DNA of 64,000 bases from Modestobacter sp. VKM Ac-2977 (GTDB taxonomy: Bacteria; Actinomycetota; Actinomycetes; Mycobacteriales; Geodermatophilaceae). The translations under genes were made by a program, and so were the position numbers. The notes under the pieces were generated by a model that worked only from the letters and a program-made list of their open reading frames with translations, ran no database searches and had not been told where the DNA came from. Of the stretch, positions 15,495 through 22,880 are shown one piece after another (position 1 is the stretch's first letter; every line of letters starts with the position of its first letter). The DNA lies in the NCBI RefSeq assembly GCF_026968045.1, contig NZ_JAPVBQ010000004.1:248001-312000 (forward strand). The letters run 5' to 3'.

Positions 15495-16883
15495 TCAGCC
15501 CCGGGCGGCTGCCCAGCGTGCGCGGACGGCGCCGGACTCCGCTGCCCGCCCCGGCTCGACGACCGGCCCGGCCGCCCGTGCGGGCACCAGGTCCAGGCCC
15601 ACCCCGCGGGCGGCCAGCACCGCGGCGCCGGCCGCCGATGCGCTCCGGACCTGCACGTGCTGGACCGGCCGGGCGAGCACGTCGGCGAGCAGCTGCTGCA
15701 CCCCGGCGTCCCGCGCTCCCCCACCGGTGAGCACGACCGGCCCACCGGCGCCCGGCCCGAGCAGGTCCAGCGCCGCCGCCACAGCGCACGCCACGCCCTC
15801 CAGCGCGGCGCGGGCGAGGTCCGCCCGGGTGGTGTCGGCCGACAGCCCGGTCCAGCCACCACGGTCGGTCGGCCCGGCCACCCCACCGCGCTCGCCGGTC
15901 AGGAACGGGGAGAAGACCACGCCCCCGGCCCCCGGCCGGGTGGTGGTGAGAGTCGCGACGAACGTCGGCCAGTCCAGGACCAGCACCTCGCAGACCCAGG
16001 CCCAGGCCGTGCCCGCGTTCTGCAGCGCGGCCATCGCGTACCAGCCGTCCCCGGCGTCGGCGTAGCAGTGGACGACGGGGTCGGCGGCCGGCCGGGGCGC
16101 CACACCCGGCCGGATCACCTGGACCCCGGACCCGAGGTTGACCTGGACGCCGGTGCGGGTGCCTGCGGCCAGCAGGGCGAGCGGCGTGTCGGCGCCGCCG
16201 ACCACCACCGGCACTCCCCGGCCGAGCACCCGCGCCGTGCCGACGACGGCCGAGCCCGGCAGGACGGCGGGGAGCAGGGCCGGGTCGACGCCGGCGGCGG
16301 CGGTGGCCGCGGTCGACCAGCGGTCACCGGGCACGTCCCACAGCAGGGTCGCCGACGCGTCGCTGCGATCGGTGACGGCGGGGTCGGCGCCGGGCACGAG
16401 GGCGGCCCTGACGGCGTCCTTCGGCAGCAGCACCGTCGCCGCCCGGGCCACCAGCTCCGGGTGGTGCACGCCGAGCCAGGCCAGCAGCGGACCGGTCATC
16501 CCGGCGGCCAGCGGGTTGGCCAGCGCGGCGCGGTCGGGCTCGGAGAGCTCCCGCCAGCGGTACAGCTCCGCGGTCGCCCGCTGGTCGGGCCAGAGCAACG
16601 CCGGGGCGAGCGCGGCGCCGGACCGGTCCACGAGCACGGCACCGTGCATCTGGCCGGAGATCCCGAGGGCCGCGACCGGCCGATCGCCCAGCAACGCGGC
16701 CACCGCGGTGAGGGCGTCGTCCAGCGCGCGCCGCCAGACGGCGACCTCCGTCTGCGCCCAGCCCGGCCGCGGACGCGCGACCGGGTAGCCGACCTCGCTC
16801 TCCGCGACCACCACCCCGTCGAGGTCCAGTGCGGCGAGCTTGAGCCCACTCGTGCCCAGGTCCGCGCCGAGCACGACGGTCAT
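15495..16883 (-). CDS. xylB: Xylulokinase (FGGY family)
   Basis: 462 residues, a complete FGGY carbohydrate kinase. N-terminal phosphate loop VLGADLGTSGLKLAALDLDG, the xylulokinase-type GISGQMHGAVLVD, WPDQRA, then C-terminal LTGGGARDAGVQQLLADVL for the adenosine pocket. It would phosphorylate D-xylulose to xylulose-5-phosphate. It is monocistronic, with no xylose isomerase or transporter nearby in the window. ATG at 16883 starts directly at the conserved strand. The substrate could be a related ketopentose. Confidence 0.85.
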   Translation of the reverse strand: MTVVLGADLGTSGLKLAALDLDGVVVAESEVGYPVARPRPGWAQTEVAVWRRALDDALTAVAALLGDRPVAALGISGQMHGAVLVDRSGAALAPALLWPDQRATAELYRWRELSEPDRAALANPLAAGMTGPLLAWLGVHHPELVARAATVLLPKDAVRAALVPGADPAVTDRSDASATLLWDVPGDRWSTAATAAAGVDPALLPAVLPGSAVVGTARVLGRGVPVVVGGADTPLALLAAGTRTGVQVNLGSGVQVIRPGVAPRPAADPVVHCYADAGDGWYAMAALQNAGTAWAWVCEVLVLDWPTFVATLTTTRPGAGGVVFSPFLTGERGGVAGPTDRGGWTGLSADTTRADLARAALEGVACAVAAALDLLGPGAGGPVVLTGGGARDAGVQQLLADVLARPVQHVQVRSASAAGAAVLAARGVGLDLVPARAAGPVVEPGRAAESGAVRARWAAARG

Positions 16884-16964
16884 CGGGCGCTCAGCCCCGC
16901 TGCAGGTCTGCGCTGGGTCACACCTTGATCCTGGCCCCGTCCGCGCGCGTGCCGCCAGCCGCCG

Positions 16965-17666
16965 TCAGCTGCCGCGCAGCAGCCCGGTGGCGGTGAGCTC
17001 CTCGGCGATGTCGCGCAGCTTGACGTTGGTGCGCTGCGAGGCGTGCGTGAGCAGCGTGAACGCCTGGTCGGAGGTGACCTTGTAGCGCTCCATCAAGATG
17101 CCCTTGGCCTGCTCGATGACCGCGCGGGAGGCCATCGCCTGACGCATGTTGGCCACGTCGTCGGTCGCCCGGGCGGCCGCCTCCGCGTTGCCGACGGCGA
17201 TCGCGACGAAGGCTGCCACCTCCTCCCCGGCGGCGACATCGGCGTCGCCGAAGGCGCCGGGGTGTCGGGCGTAGTTGTTCAGCGCGCCGATGGTCGCGCC
17301 CTGGAAGGGCAGCGGGATCGACAGCGAGCTGCGCACCCCCAACTCCGCGACCTGCCGTGCGTAGTCGGGCCAGCGGTCCTCGCGCCGCATGTCCTCGACG
17401 AGGAAGACCTCCCCGGACCGCCCTGCGTCGAGGCACGGGCCGTACCCGCGCTCGTACTGCAGTTCGTCGGCGTCCATCGCGATCTGCCCGTCGAAGGCAG
17501 CGGTGAAGGCACGGTCGTCACGGATCAGCGTGATCGAGGTGGCCTCGGCACCGGGGATCGCGCGATGGGAGATCTGGACGATCTCGGTCAACACCTCGGG
17601 CAGCTCCCGCCCCGCGAGCACGACTCCGGCCAGCTCCTGGTGCAGCGCGCCAAGGCTCTCGGTCAT
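16965..17666 (-). CDS. GAF-ANTAR RNA-binding regulator
   Basis: 233 residues: an N-terminal GAF domain (about 10-155; GAEATSITLIRDD, GPCLDAGRSGEVFLVEDMRR, SIPLPFQGATIGALNNYA) and a C-terminal ANTAR domain (about 165-225; ASRAVIEQAKGILMERY, SDQAFTLLTHASQRTNVKLR). ANTAR domains bind paired hairpins in mRNA and block termination or affect translation. The GAF domain probably senses a small ligand or redox state. ATG at 17666 starts at the conserved MTESLGALHQEL; the site upstream is weak. It is divergent from cbs. Confidence 0.9.
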   Translation of the reverse strand: MTESLGALHQELAGVVLAGRELPEVLTEIVQISHRAIPGAEATSITLIRDDRAFTAAFDGQIAMDADELQYERGYGPCLDAGRSGEVFLVEDMRREDRWPDYARQVAELGVRSSLSIPLPFQGATIGALNNYARHPGAFGDADVAAGEEVAAFVAIAVGNAEAAARATDDVANMRQAMASRAVIEQAKGILMERYKVTSDQAFTLLTHASQRTNVKLRDIAEELTATGLLRGS

Positions 17667-18039
17667 CGTCTCGGGGGTTCCCTCTCCAGTCCGGGCGGGT
17701 GGGCCGTTGGTTCGACGTCCGCCTCTCCGGCGGGTGGCATGCCCGACCGGCCGACCGAGCGTATACGCCGTAAACGCGTCGGTCGCACAGCCGGGCGCCG
17801 AATCCGGCCCCGGGACTCGGTTGCCCCACCCCGACCTCCGTACCGGCTCTCCCTGTGCCGACCGGACGTGTACCCGGGCCGGGACGCCGACTCCTGCGCA
17901 GCGCTCTTCCCACCGCTGCATGCGGACCTGCTCACCCACCACCCGCCGTACTGACGCATCGCCGCGGCGTCTGGTGGGATGGTCGGGTACGCCGGTGCGC
18001 GCGATCCGCCGCCGGCCCACCCGCAGAGCAGGAGCCCCC
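17667..18039. other. Divergent promoter region with direct repeat
   Basis: 373 bp between the GAF-ANTAR gene and cbs. The one AT-richer spot is a tandem 9-bp pair, CGTATACGC-CGTAAACGC, at 17759-17776, a candidate operator or promoter core for the ANTAR gene. No riboswitch structure could be recognised by eye. Confidence 0.45.
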
Positions 18040-19437
18040 GTGCAGTACGCCGAGTCCGTCGTCGAGCTCATCGGCAACACCCCGCTGGTCCGGCTCAACG
18101 CCGTGACCGCCCACCTCGGCCCGGACGCGCCGCTGGTGCTGGCCAAGGTCGAGTACCTCAACCCGGGCGGCTCGGTGAAGGACCGGATCGCGCTGCGGAT
18201 GGTCGAGGCCGCCGAGGCGTCCGGGGCCCTGCAGCCGGGCGGCACGATCATCGAGCCGACCAGCGGCAACACCGGCATCGGCCTGGCCATCGTCGCCCAG
18301 ACGCGCGGCTACAAGTGCATCTTCGTGTGCCCGGACAAGGTGGGCCAGGAGAAGATCAACGTGCTCAAGGCCTACGGCGCCGAGGTGCACGTCTGCCCCA
18401 CCGCCGTCGACCCGGCCGACCCGCGCTCCTACTACTCGGTCTCCGACCGGCTGGCCCGGGAGACCCCCGGTGGCTGGAAGGCCGACCAGTACGCCAACCC
18501 GGACAACCCGCGCTCGCACTACGAGACCACCGGGCCGGAGATCTGGACGCAGACCGACGGGGAGATCACCCACTTCGTCACCGGCGCGGGCACCGGCGGC
18601 ACCATCTCCGGCGTCGGCCGCTACCTCAAGGAGGCGAGCGAGGGGCGGGTGCAGGTGATCGGCGCCGACCCGGAGGGCTCGGTCTACTCCGGCGGCACCG
18701 GCCGGCCGTACCTGGTGGAGGGGGTCGGCGAGGACTTCTGGCCCGAGGCCTACGACAAGTCGATCGCCGACGAGATCGTCGCGGTGTCCGACGGCGACTC
18801 CTTCGCGATGACCCGGCGGCTGGCCCGCGAGGAGGGCCTGCTGGTCGGCGGTTCCTGCGGGATGGCCGTCGTGGCGGCCCTGCGGGTGGCCGAGCGGCTG
18901 ACGAAGGACGACGTCCTGGTGGTGCTGCTGCCCGACGGTGGCCGCGGCTACCTGAACAAGATCTTCAACGACGAGTGGATGGCCGACTACGGCTTCCTGG
19001 ACGCCGGCGGCGGCGAGACCGTGGGCGAGCTGCTGGACGCGAAGTCCGGCAGCACCCCGACGCTGGTGCACACGCACCCGAACGAGACGGTGCGCGACGC
19101 GATCGACATCCTGCGCGAGTACGGGGTGAGCCAGCTGCCGGTCGTGAAGGCCGAGCCGCCGGTGACCGCCGGCGAGGTGGTCGGCTCGGTCGCGGAGAAG
19201 GCCCTGCTGGACGCGCTGTTCACCGGCCGGGCCTCGCTGGCCGACCCGGTGGAGCGGCACATGTCCGCCCCGCTGCCGATCATCGGGTCCGGTGAGCCGG
19301 TCTCGGCCGCGGTCGGGGCGCTCGGCGACGCCGATGCCCTGCTCGTGCACGTCGACGGCAAGCCGGCCGGCGTCGTCACCCGGCAGGACGTGCTGGGCCA
19401 CCTCGTCGGCATCCCGGCGCCTACGGTGCAGTCGTGA
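18040..19437 (+). CDS. cbs: Cystathionine beta-synthase with CBS domain pair
   Basis: 465 residues. Residues 1-325 are the fold-type II PLP enzyme: the PLP lysine K47 in NPGGSVKDRI, the PTSGNTGIGLAI loop and the phosphate-binding GTGGTISGVG. Residues 335-460 carry two CBS motifs (HPNETVRDAIDILREYGVSQ and the terminal GVVTRQDVLGHLVG). It condenses homocysteine with serine to cystathionine; cysteine synthase activity is an alternative. GTG 18040 has AGGAG 5 nt upstream. It overlaps metB by 4 nt, so both directions of transsulfuration may be encoded together. Confidence 0.92.
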   Translation: MQYAESVVELIGNTPLVRLNAVTAHLGPDAPLVLAKVEYLNPGGSVKDRIALRMVEAAEASGALQPGGTIIEPTSGNTGIGLAIVAQTRGYKCIFVCPDKVGQEKINVLKAYGAEVHVCPTAVDPADPRSYYSVSDRLARETPGGWKADQYANPDNPRSHYETTGPEIWTQTDGEITHFVTGAGTGGTISGVGRYLKEASEGRVQVIGADPEGSVYSGGTGRPYLVEGVGEDFWPEAYDKSIADEIVAVSDGDSFAMTRRLAREEGLLVGGSCGMAVVAALRVAERLTKDDVLVVLLPDGGRGYLNKIFNDEWMADYGFLDAGGGETVGELLDAKSGSTPTLVHTHPNETVRDAIDILREYGVSQLPVVKAEPPVTAGEVVGSVAEKALLDALFTGRASLADPVERHMSAPLPIIGSGEPVSAAVGALGDADALLVHVDGKPAGVVTRQDVLGHLVGIPAPTVQS

Positions 19438-20573
19438 CCGGTTTCAACACGCGCGCCATCCACGCCGGGCAGGAGCCCGACCCCGCCACCGGCGCGGTCA
19501 TCCCGCCGCTGCACCTGACCACCACCTACAAGCAGGACGGCGTCGGCGGGCTGCGCAACGGGTACGAGTACAGCCGCAGCGCCAACCCCACCCGGGACAC
19601 CCTGCAGACGGCGCTGGCCTCCCTCGAGCAGGGCACCCGCGGGCTCGCCTTCGCCTCCGGGCTCGCCGCGGAGGACACCCTGCTGCGCACCGTGTGCCGG
19701 CCCGGCGACCGGATCGTGCTGGGCGGCGACGCCTACGGCGGCACGTACCGGCTGATCTCCCGGGTGCTCGAGCCGTGGGGCGTCACCCACCAGCCGGTCG
19801 ACCTCAACGACCTGGACGCCGTCCGCGCCGCGGTCGCGCCGGAGACGACCCGGGTGATCTGGTGCGAGACGCCGAGCAACCCGCTGCTCAACGTCTCCGA
19901 CATCGCCGCGCTGGCCGAGATCGCGCACGCCTCGGGCACGCTGCTGGTCGTCGACAACACCTTCGCCAGCCCCTACCTGCAGCAGCCGTTGACCCTGGGT
20001 GCCGACGTCGTCGTCCACTCCACGACCAAGTACCTGGGCGGGCACTCCGACGTCGTCGGGGGCGCCCTCGTGGTCGCCGACACCGAGTTGGGTGAGCGGC
20101 TGGCCTACCACCAGAACGCGATGGGTGCGGTCGCCGGCCCGTTCGACTCGTGGCTGGTGCTGCGCAGCCTGAAGACGCTCGGGGTCCGGGTGGACCGGCA
20201 CAGCGCGAACGCCGGCCGGATCGCCGAGTGGCTGCTCGAGCACCCGGCGGTCGGCGACGTGCTGTACCCGGGGCTGCCGCAGCACCGCAACCACGACATC
20301 GCGGCCAAGCAGATGTCCGGCTTCGGCGGGATGATCTCGTTCCGACTGAAGGCGGGCGAGGAGGCCGCGCTGCGTGTCTGCGAGCGCGCGCAGCTGTTCA
20401 CCCTGGCCGAGTCGCTCGGTGGCGTGGAGTCGCTGATCGAGCACCCGCACCGGATGACCCACGCCAGCGCCGCCGGCTCCCCCCTGGAGGTCCCCGCCGA
20501 CCTGGTGCGCCTGTCCGTCGGCATCGAGGACGTCGACGACCTGCTCGCCGACCTCGACCAGGCCCTCAGCTAG
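19434..20573 (+). CDS. metB: Cystathionine gamma-synthase / lyase
   Basis: 379 residues of the Cys/Met metabolism PLP family. The PLP lysine is K199 in HSTTKYLGGHSD; other signatures are YEYSRSANPTRD, ASGLAAEDT and CETPSNPLL. It makes cystathionine from O-succinyl- or O-acetylhomoserine and cysteine, or cleaves cystathionine; the two activities are hard to separate by sequence. The GTG start overlaps the cbs stop (GTGA), the same cbs-metB order as in mycobacteria. Transcription ends at the long hairpin 20576-20653. Confidence 0.92.
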   Translation: MTGFNTRAIHAGQEPDPATGAVIPPLHLTTTYKQDGVGGLRNGYEYSRSANPTRDTLQTALASLEQGTRGLAFASGLAAEDTLLRTVCRPGDRIVLGGDAYGGTYRLISRVLEPWGVTHQPVDLNDLDAVRAAVAPETTRVIWCETPSNPLLNVSDIAALAEIAHASGTLLVVDNTFASPYLQQPLTLGADVVVHSTTKYLGGHSDVVGGALVVADTELGERLAYHQNAMGAVAGPFDSWLVLRSLKTLGVRVDRHSANAGRIAEWLLEHPAVGDVLYPGLPQHRNHDIAAKQMSGFGGMISFRLKAGEEAALRVCERAQLFTLAESLGGVESLIEHPHRMTHASAAGSPLEVPADLVRLSVGIEDVDDLLADLDQALS

Positions 20574-20575
20574 GG

Positions 20576-20653
20576 GAAGGACCCCCTCGCCCTCGGCCCC
20601 CTCGCAGGGACCCGCTGCGAGCTTGCGAGCGGTGGGGGGCGAGGGGGTCCTTC
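20576..20653. repeat. Long hairpin repeat / bidirectional terminator (subfamily A)
   Basis: Perfect 16-bp arms GAAGGACCCCCTCGCC (20576-20591) and GGCGAGGGGGTCCTTC (20638-20653) enclose a core with GCTTGCGAGCGGTGGGG. It fills the gap between convergent metB and map, touching both stop regions. Related copies are at 21737-21802 (inverted) and 25475-25520. Confidence 0.75.
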
Positions 20654-21425
20654 AGCAGCGCGGGGCGGTGAGGATGCGGGGGCCGTCCTCCGTCACAGCC
20701 ACCGTGTGCTCGACGTGGGCGGCGCGGCTGCCGTCGGCGCTGCGCAGCGTCCAGCCGTCGGCGTCGACCCGGTAGTCGTCGCTGCCGCCGGCGAGGAACC
20801 AGGGCTCGATGGCGATCACCAGGCCGGCGCGCAGCTTCAGCCCGCGACCGGCCCGGCCCTCGTTGGGCACGCTGGGCGCCTCGTGCATCGACCGGCCGAC
20901 CCCGTGTCCGCCCTGATCGGTGTTGATGCCGCAGCCGCCGGCCCGGCCGACCGCACCGATGGCGGCGGAGATGTCGCCGATCTTGTTGCCGACGACCGCC
21001 GCGGCGATCCCGGCGGCCAGCGCCCGCTCGGTGGTCTCCACCAGCTGGACGTCCTCCGGCCGGGGCGTGCCGATCGGGTAGGTGCGGGCCGCGTCGCCCA
21101 CCCAGCCGTCGAGGGTGGCCCCGGCGTCGACGCTGAGCAGGTCGCCGTCCTCGAGCTCCTGGGCAGTGGGGATGCCGTGCAGCGCGACGTCGTTGACCGA
21201 CAGGCAGAGCACGCCGGGGAACGGCGGCGTGCTGTGCAGCGGCGCGTAGCCGAGGAACGGCGAGGTGGCGCCGGCGTCGGCGAGGACCTGGCGGGCGACG
21301 GCGTCCAGCTCGGTCAGCCGCACCCCTGGTGCGGCCAGGGCGTGCACCGCGGCGTGCATGTCGGCGACCACCGCCCCGGCGGCGCGCATGGCGTCGATCT
21401 CCCCGGGTGTGCGCAGCTCGATCAT
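20652..21425 (-). CDS. map: Methionine aminopeptidase type I
   Basis: 257 residues with the pita-bread metallopeptidase fold. Metal ligands are in LLSVDAGATLDGWVGDAAR (two Asp), GGHGVGRSMHEAPSVPN (His), IAIEPWF (Glu) and HVEHTVAV (final Glu in AAHVEHT). It removes N-terminal Met from new proteins. ATG 21425 has GGAAGGA upstream. It is divergent from an XRE regulator, with tandem operator-like repeats between them, which suggests that this map copy is regulated rather than purely constitutive. Confidence 0.92.
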   Translation of the reverse strand: MIELRTPGEIDAMRAAGAVVADMHAAVHALAAPGVRLTELDAVARQVLADAGATSPFLGYAPLHSTPPFPGVLCLSVNDVALHGIPTAQELEDGDLLSVDAGATLDGWVGDAARTYPIGTPRPEDVQLVETTERALAAGIAAAVVGNKIGDISAAIGAVGRAGGCGINTDQGGHGVGRSMHEAPSVPNEGRAGRGLKLRAGLVIAIEPWFLAGGSDDYRVDADGWTLRSADGSRAAHVEHTVAVTEDGPRILTAPRC

Positions 21426-21436
21426 CTGGAGTCCTT

Positions 21437-21464
21437 CCGGTATTGATATCCCGGTATTACTATC
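21437..21464. promoter_or_regulatory. Tandem 14-bp operator between map and XRE regulator
   Basis: CCGGTATTGATATC (21437-21450) is followed immediately by CCGGTATTACTATC (21451-21464), 12 of 14 identical. The second copy contains TACTAT (21458-21463), a -10-like hexamer 7 nt before ATG 21471. This is a strongly AT-rich spot in a GC-rich genome. The adjacent HTH protein is the likely binder. Confidence 0.6.
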
Positions 21465-21470
21465 ACGCCC

Positions 21471-21734
21471 ATGGTGCGCCCCCCGTTGACCCCCGCCGAG
21501 CGCGACCGCGGCCGCCGGCTGGGCGCGCTGCTGCGCGCCGCCCGCGGCGAGCGCGCCCCCGCCGAGGTCGCCGCCGCCTCCGGGGTGAGCCTGGAGGCGC
21601 TGCGCAAGATCGAGTCGGGGCGGGTGCCCACCCCGACGTTCTTCACCGTCGCGGCCCTGGCCCGAACCCTGGAGCTCCCGCTCGACGAGCTCGTCGGCGC
21701 GCTGGACGCGCCCCGTACCGCGCTCTCCGCCTGA
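21471..21734 (+). CDS. XRE-family HTH regulator paired with map
   Basis: 87 residues, a single Cro/C1-type helix-turn-helix: GRRLGALLRAARG, then APAEVAAASGVSLEALRKIE with recognition helix SLEALRKIESG, and FTVAALARTLELPLDELVGA. No ligand domain is present. ATG 21471 has no Shine-Dalgarno and is probably leaderless from TACTAT at 21458-21463. It sits divergent from map across tandem repeats it could bind, so autoregulation and control of map are inferred. Confidence 0.85.
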   Translation: MVRPPLTPAERDRGRRLGALLRAARGERAPAEVAAASGVSLEALRKIESGRVPTPTFFTVAALARTLELPLDELVGALDAPRTALSA

Positions 21735-21736
21735 GG

Positions 21737-21802
21737 AGGGACCCTTGCCCCCACCGCTCACGAGATCGCGGCGGGCCCCTGCGAGCGGGCCGCGCCTGCC
21801 AC
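21737..21802. repeat. Intergenic hairpin repeat (subfamily A, inverted)
   Basis: Read on the minus strand it matches the 20576-20653 core closely: CTCGCAGGGGCCCGC, then GAGCGGTGGGGG and a terminal GGGTCCCTC. It lies between the HTH gene and the glycosyltransferase. Confidence 0.6.
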
Positions 21803-21814
21803 GAGGAGGACGAC

Positions 21815-22714
21815 GTGGGTGAGCGCCGGGTCAGCGTCGTCATCGCCACCATGGACCGGCGTGACTCGCTGCTGCGGTCGCTCGACCGGCTCGACACCGT
21901 CGGCGGACCACCGGTGATCGTGGTGGACAACGCCTCCTCCGATGGCACCGCCGACGCCGTACGGGCCGCTCACCCCCGGGTCGAGCTGCTCGGCCTCCCG
22001 GCCAACGCCGGTGCCGTGGCACGGAACCGCGGCGTCGAGCGCGCCGGTACCCGCTACGTCGCCTTCGCCGACGACGACTCCTGGTGGGAGCCGGGTGCAC
22101 TCGAGGCCGCGGCCGACCTGCTCGACGCCCACTCGGGGGTGGCGGTGGTGGTCGGCCGGGTGCGGATGGCCGGCGACGGCAGCGAGGACGCCGTGACCCG
22201 CAAGCACCGCGCCGAGGTGCTCGGCCGCTCCCCCGCCGGGCCCGACGTGCTGAGCTTCCCGGCGTTCGCCGCCGTCGTCCGCCGGGACGCCCACCTGGCT
22301 GTGAGCGGTTTCTGCCCGCTGCTGTTCTTCGGCGGCGAGGAGCACCTGCTGGCCCTCGACCTCGCCGCTGCGGGCTGGCAGCTGGTGTTCGCCGAGCACG
22401 TCGTCGCCTGGCACGACCCTGCCGGACCCGACCGGCCGAGCCCGGCCCGCTGGGCGCTGCAGACCCGTAACGACGTGCTCGTCGACTGGCTGCGCCGCCC
22501 GCTCCCGGTGGCACTCGCCGCGACCGGGCAGCTGGCGCGCCGCGCCGCGCGGGATGCCGCCGCCCGCCAGGCGCTGGCCGGGGTGCTGCGCCGACTGCCT
22601 GCCGCACTGCGCCGGCGCCGGCCCGTGCCGGCCGAGCTGGAACGGCGGTTCGCTGCCGCCCTGCGCCCGCTGGACCAGGCGGGCGGAGCCGTCAGTCCTC
22701 GTCGACCAGGGTGA
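21815..22714 (+). CDS. Glycosyltransferase family 2
   Basis: 299 residues of GT-A fold. N-terminal VSVVIATMDRRDSLLRSL and VIVVDNASSDGTADAVRA bind nucleotide sugar. The metal-binding motif is YVAFADDDSWWEPGAL. The late motif FFGGEEHLLALDLAAAGWQL corresponds to the catalytic ED region. The C-terminus is Arg/Ala-rich. It would glycosylate an unknown acceptor, perhaps a cell-surface polymer. GTG 21815 has GAGGAGG 5 nt upstream. Its last 23 bp overlap the 3' end of the convergent ferredoxin gene. Confidence 0.85.
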   Translation: MGERRVSVVIATMDRRDSLLRSLDRLDTVGGPPVIVVDNASSDGTADAVRAAHPRVELLGLPANAGAVARNRGVERAGTRYVAFADDDSWWEPGALEAAADLLDAHSGVAVVVGRVRMAGDGSEDAVTRKHRAEVLGRSPAGPDVLSFPAFAAVVRRDAHLAVSGFCPLLFFGGEEHLLALDLAAAGWQLVFAEHVVAWHDPAGPDRPSPARWALQTRNDVLVDWLRRPLPVALAATGQLARRAARDAAARQALAGVLRRLPAALRRRRPVPAELERRFAAALRPLDQAGGAVSPRRPG

Positions 22715-22880
22715 GCGCACCGGTGGGGCAGGCGCGCACCGCGGTCTCCACCGCCGCGAGGTCGGTCGGCTCACCCACCTGGAGCACGCCGTCGGCATCG
22801 AGCTCGAACACCTCTGGCGCCTCCATCTCGCACACCCCCGCGCTCATGCAGACCTCCCGGTCGACCACCACGCGGGTCAT
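22692..22880 (-). CDS. 3Fe-4S ferredoxin, P450 partner
   Basis: 62 residues. Cluster cysteines lie in REVCMSAGVCEM (C-x5-C) and ACPTGALTL, the pattern of small actinobacterial 3Fe-4S ferredoxins. It passes electrons to cytochrome P450. ATG 22880 overlaps the P450 stop (ATGA), so the two are translated together. The 3' end overlaps the convergent glycosyltransferase gene. No ferredoxin reductase is nearby. Confidence 0.92.
   Translation of the reverse strand: MTRVVVDREVCMSAGVCEMEAPEVFELDADGVLQVGEPTDLAAVETAVRACPTGALTLVDED

Noticed and set aside
17667-18039. SAM-type riboswitch upstream of cbs-metB
   Set aside because: No recognisable conserved core could be found by eye; the cbs start has a simple Shine-Dalgarno. 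A covariance-model search would settle this.
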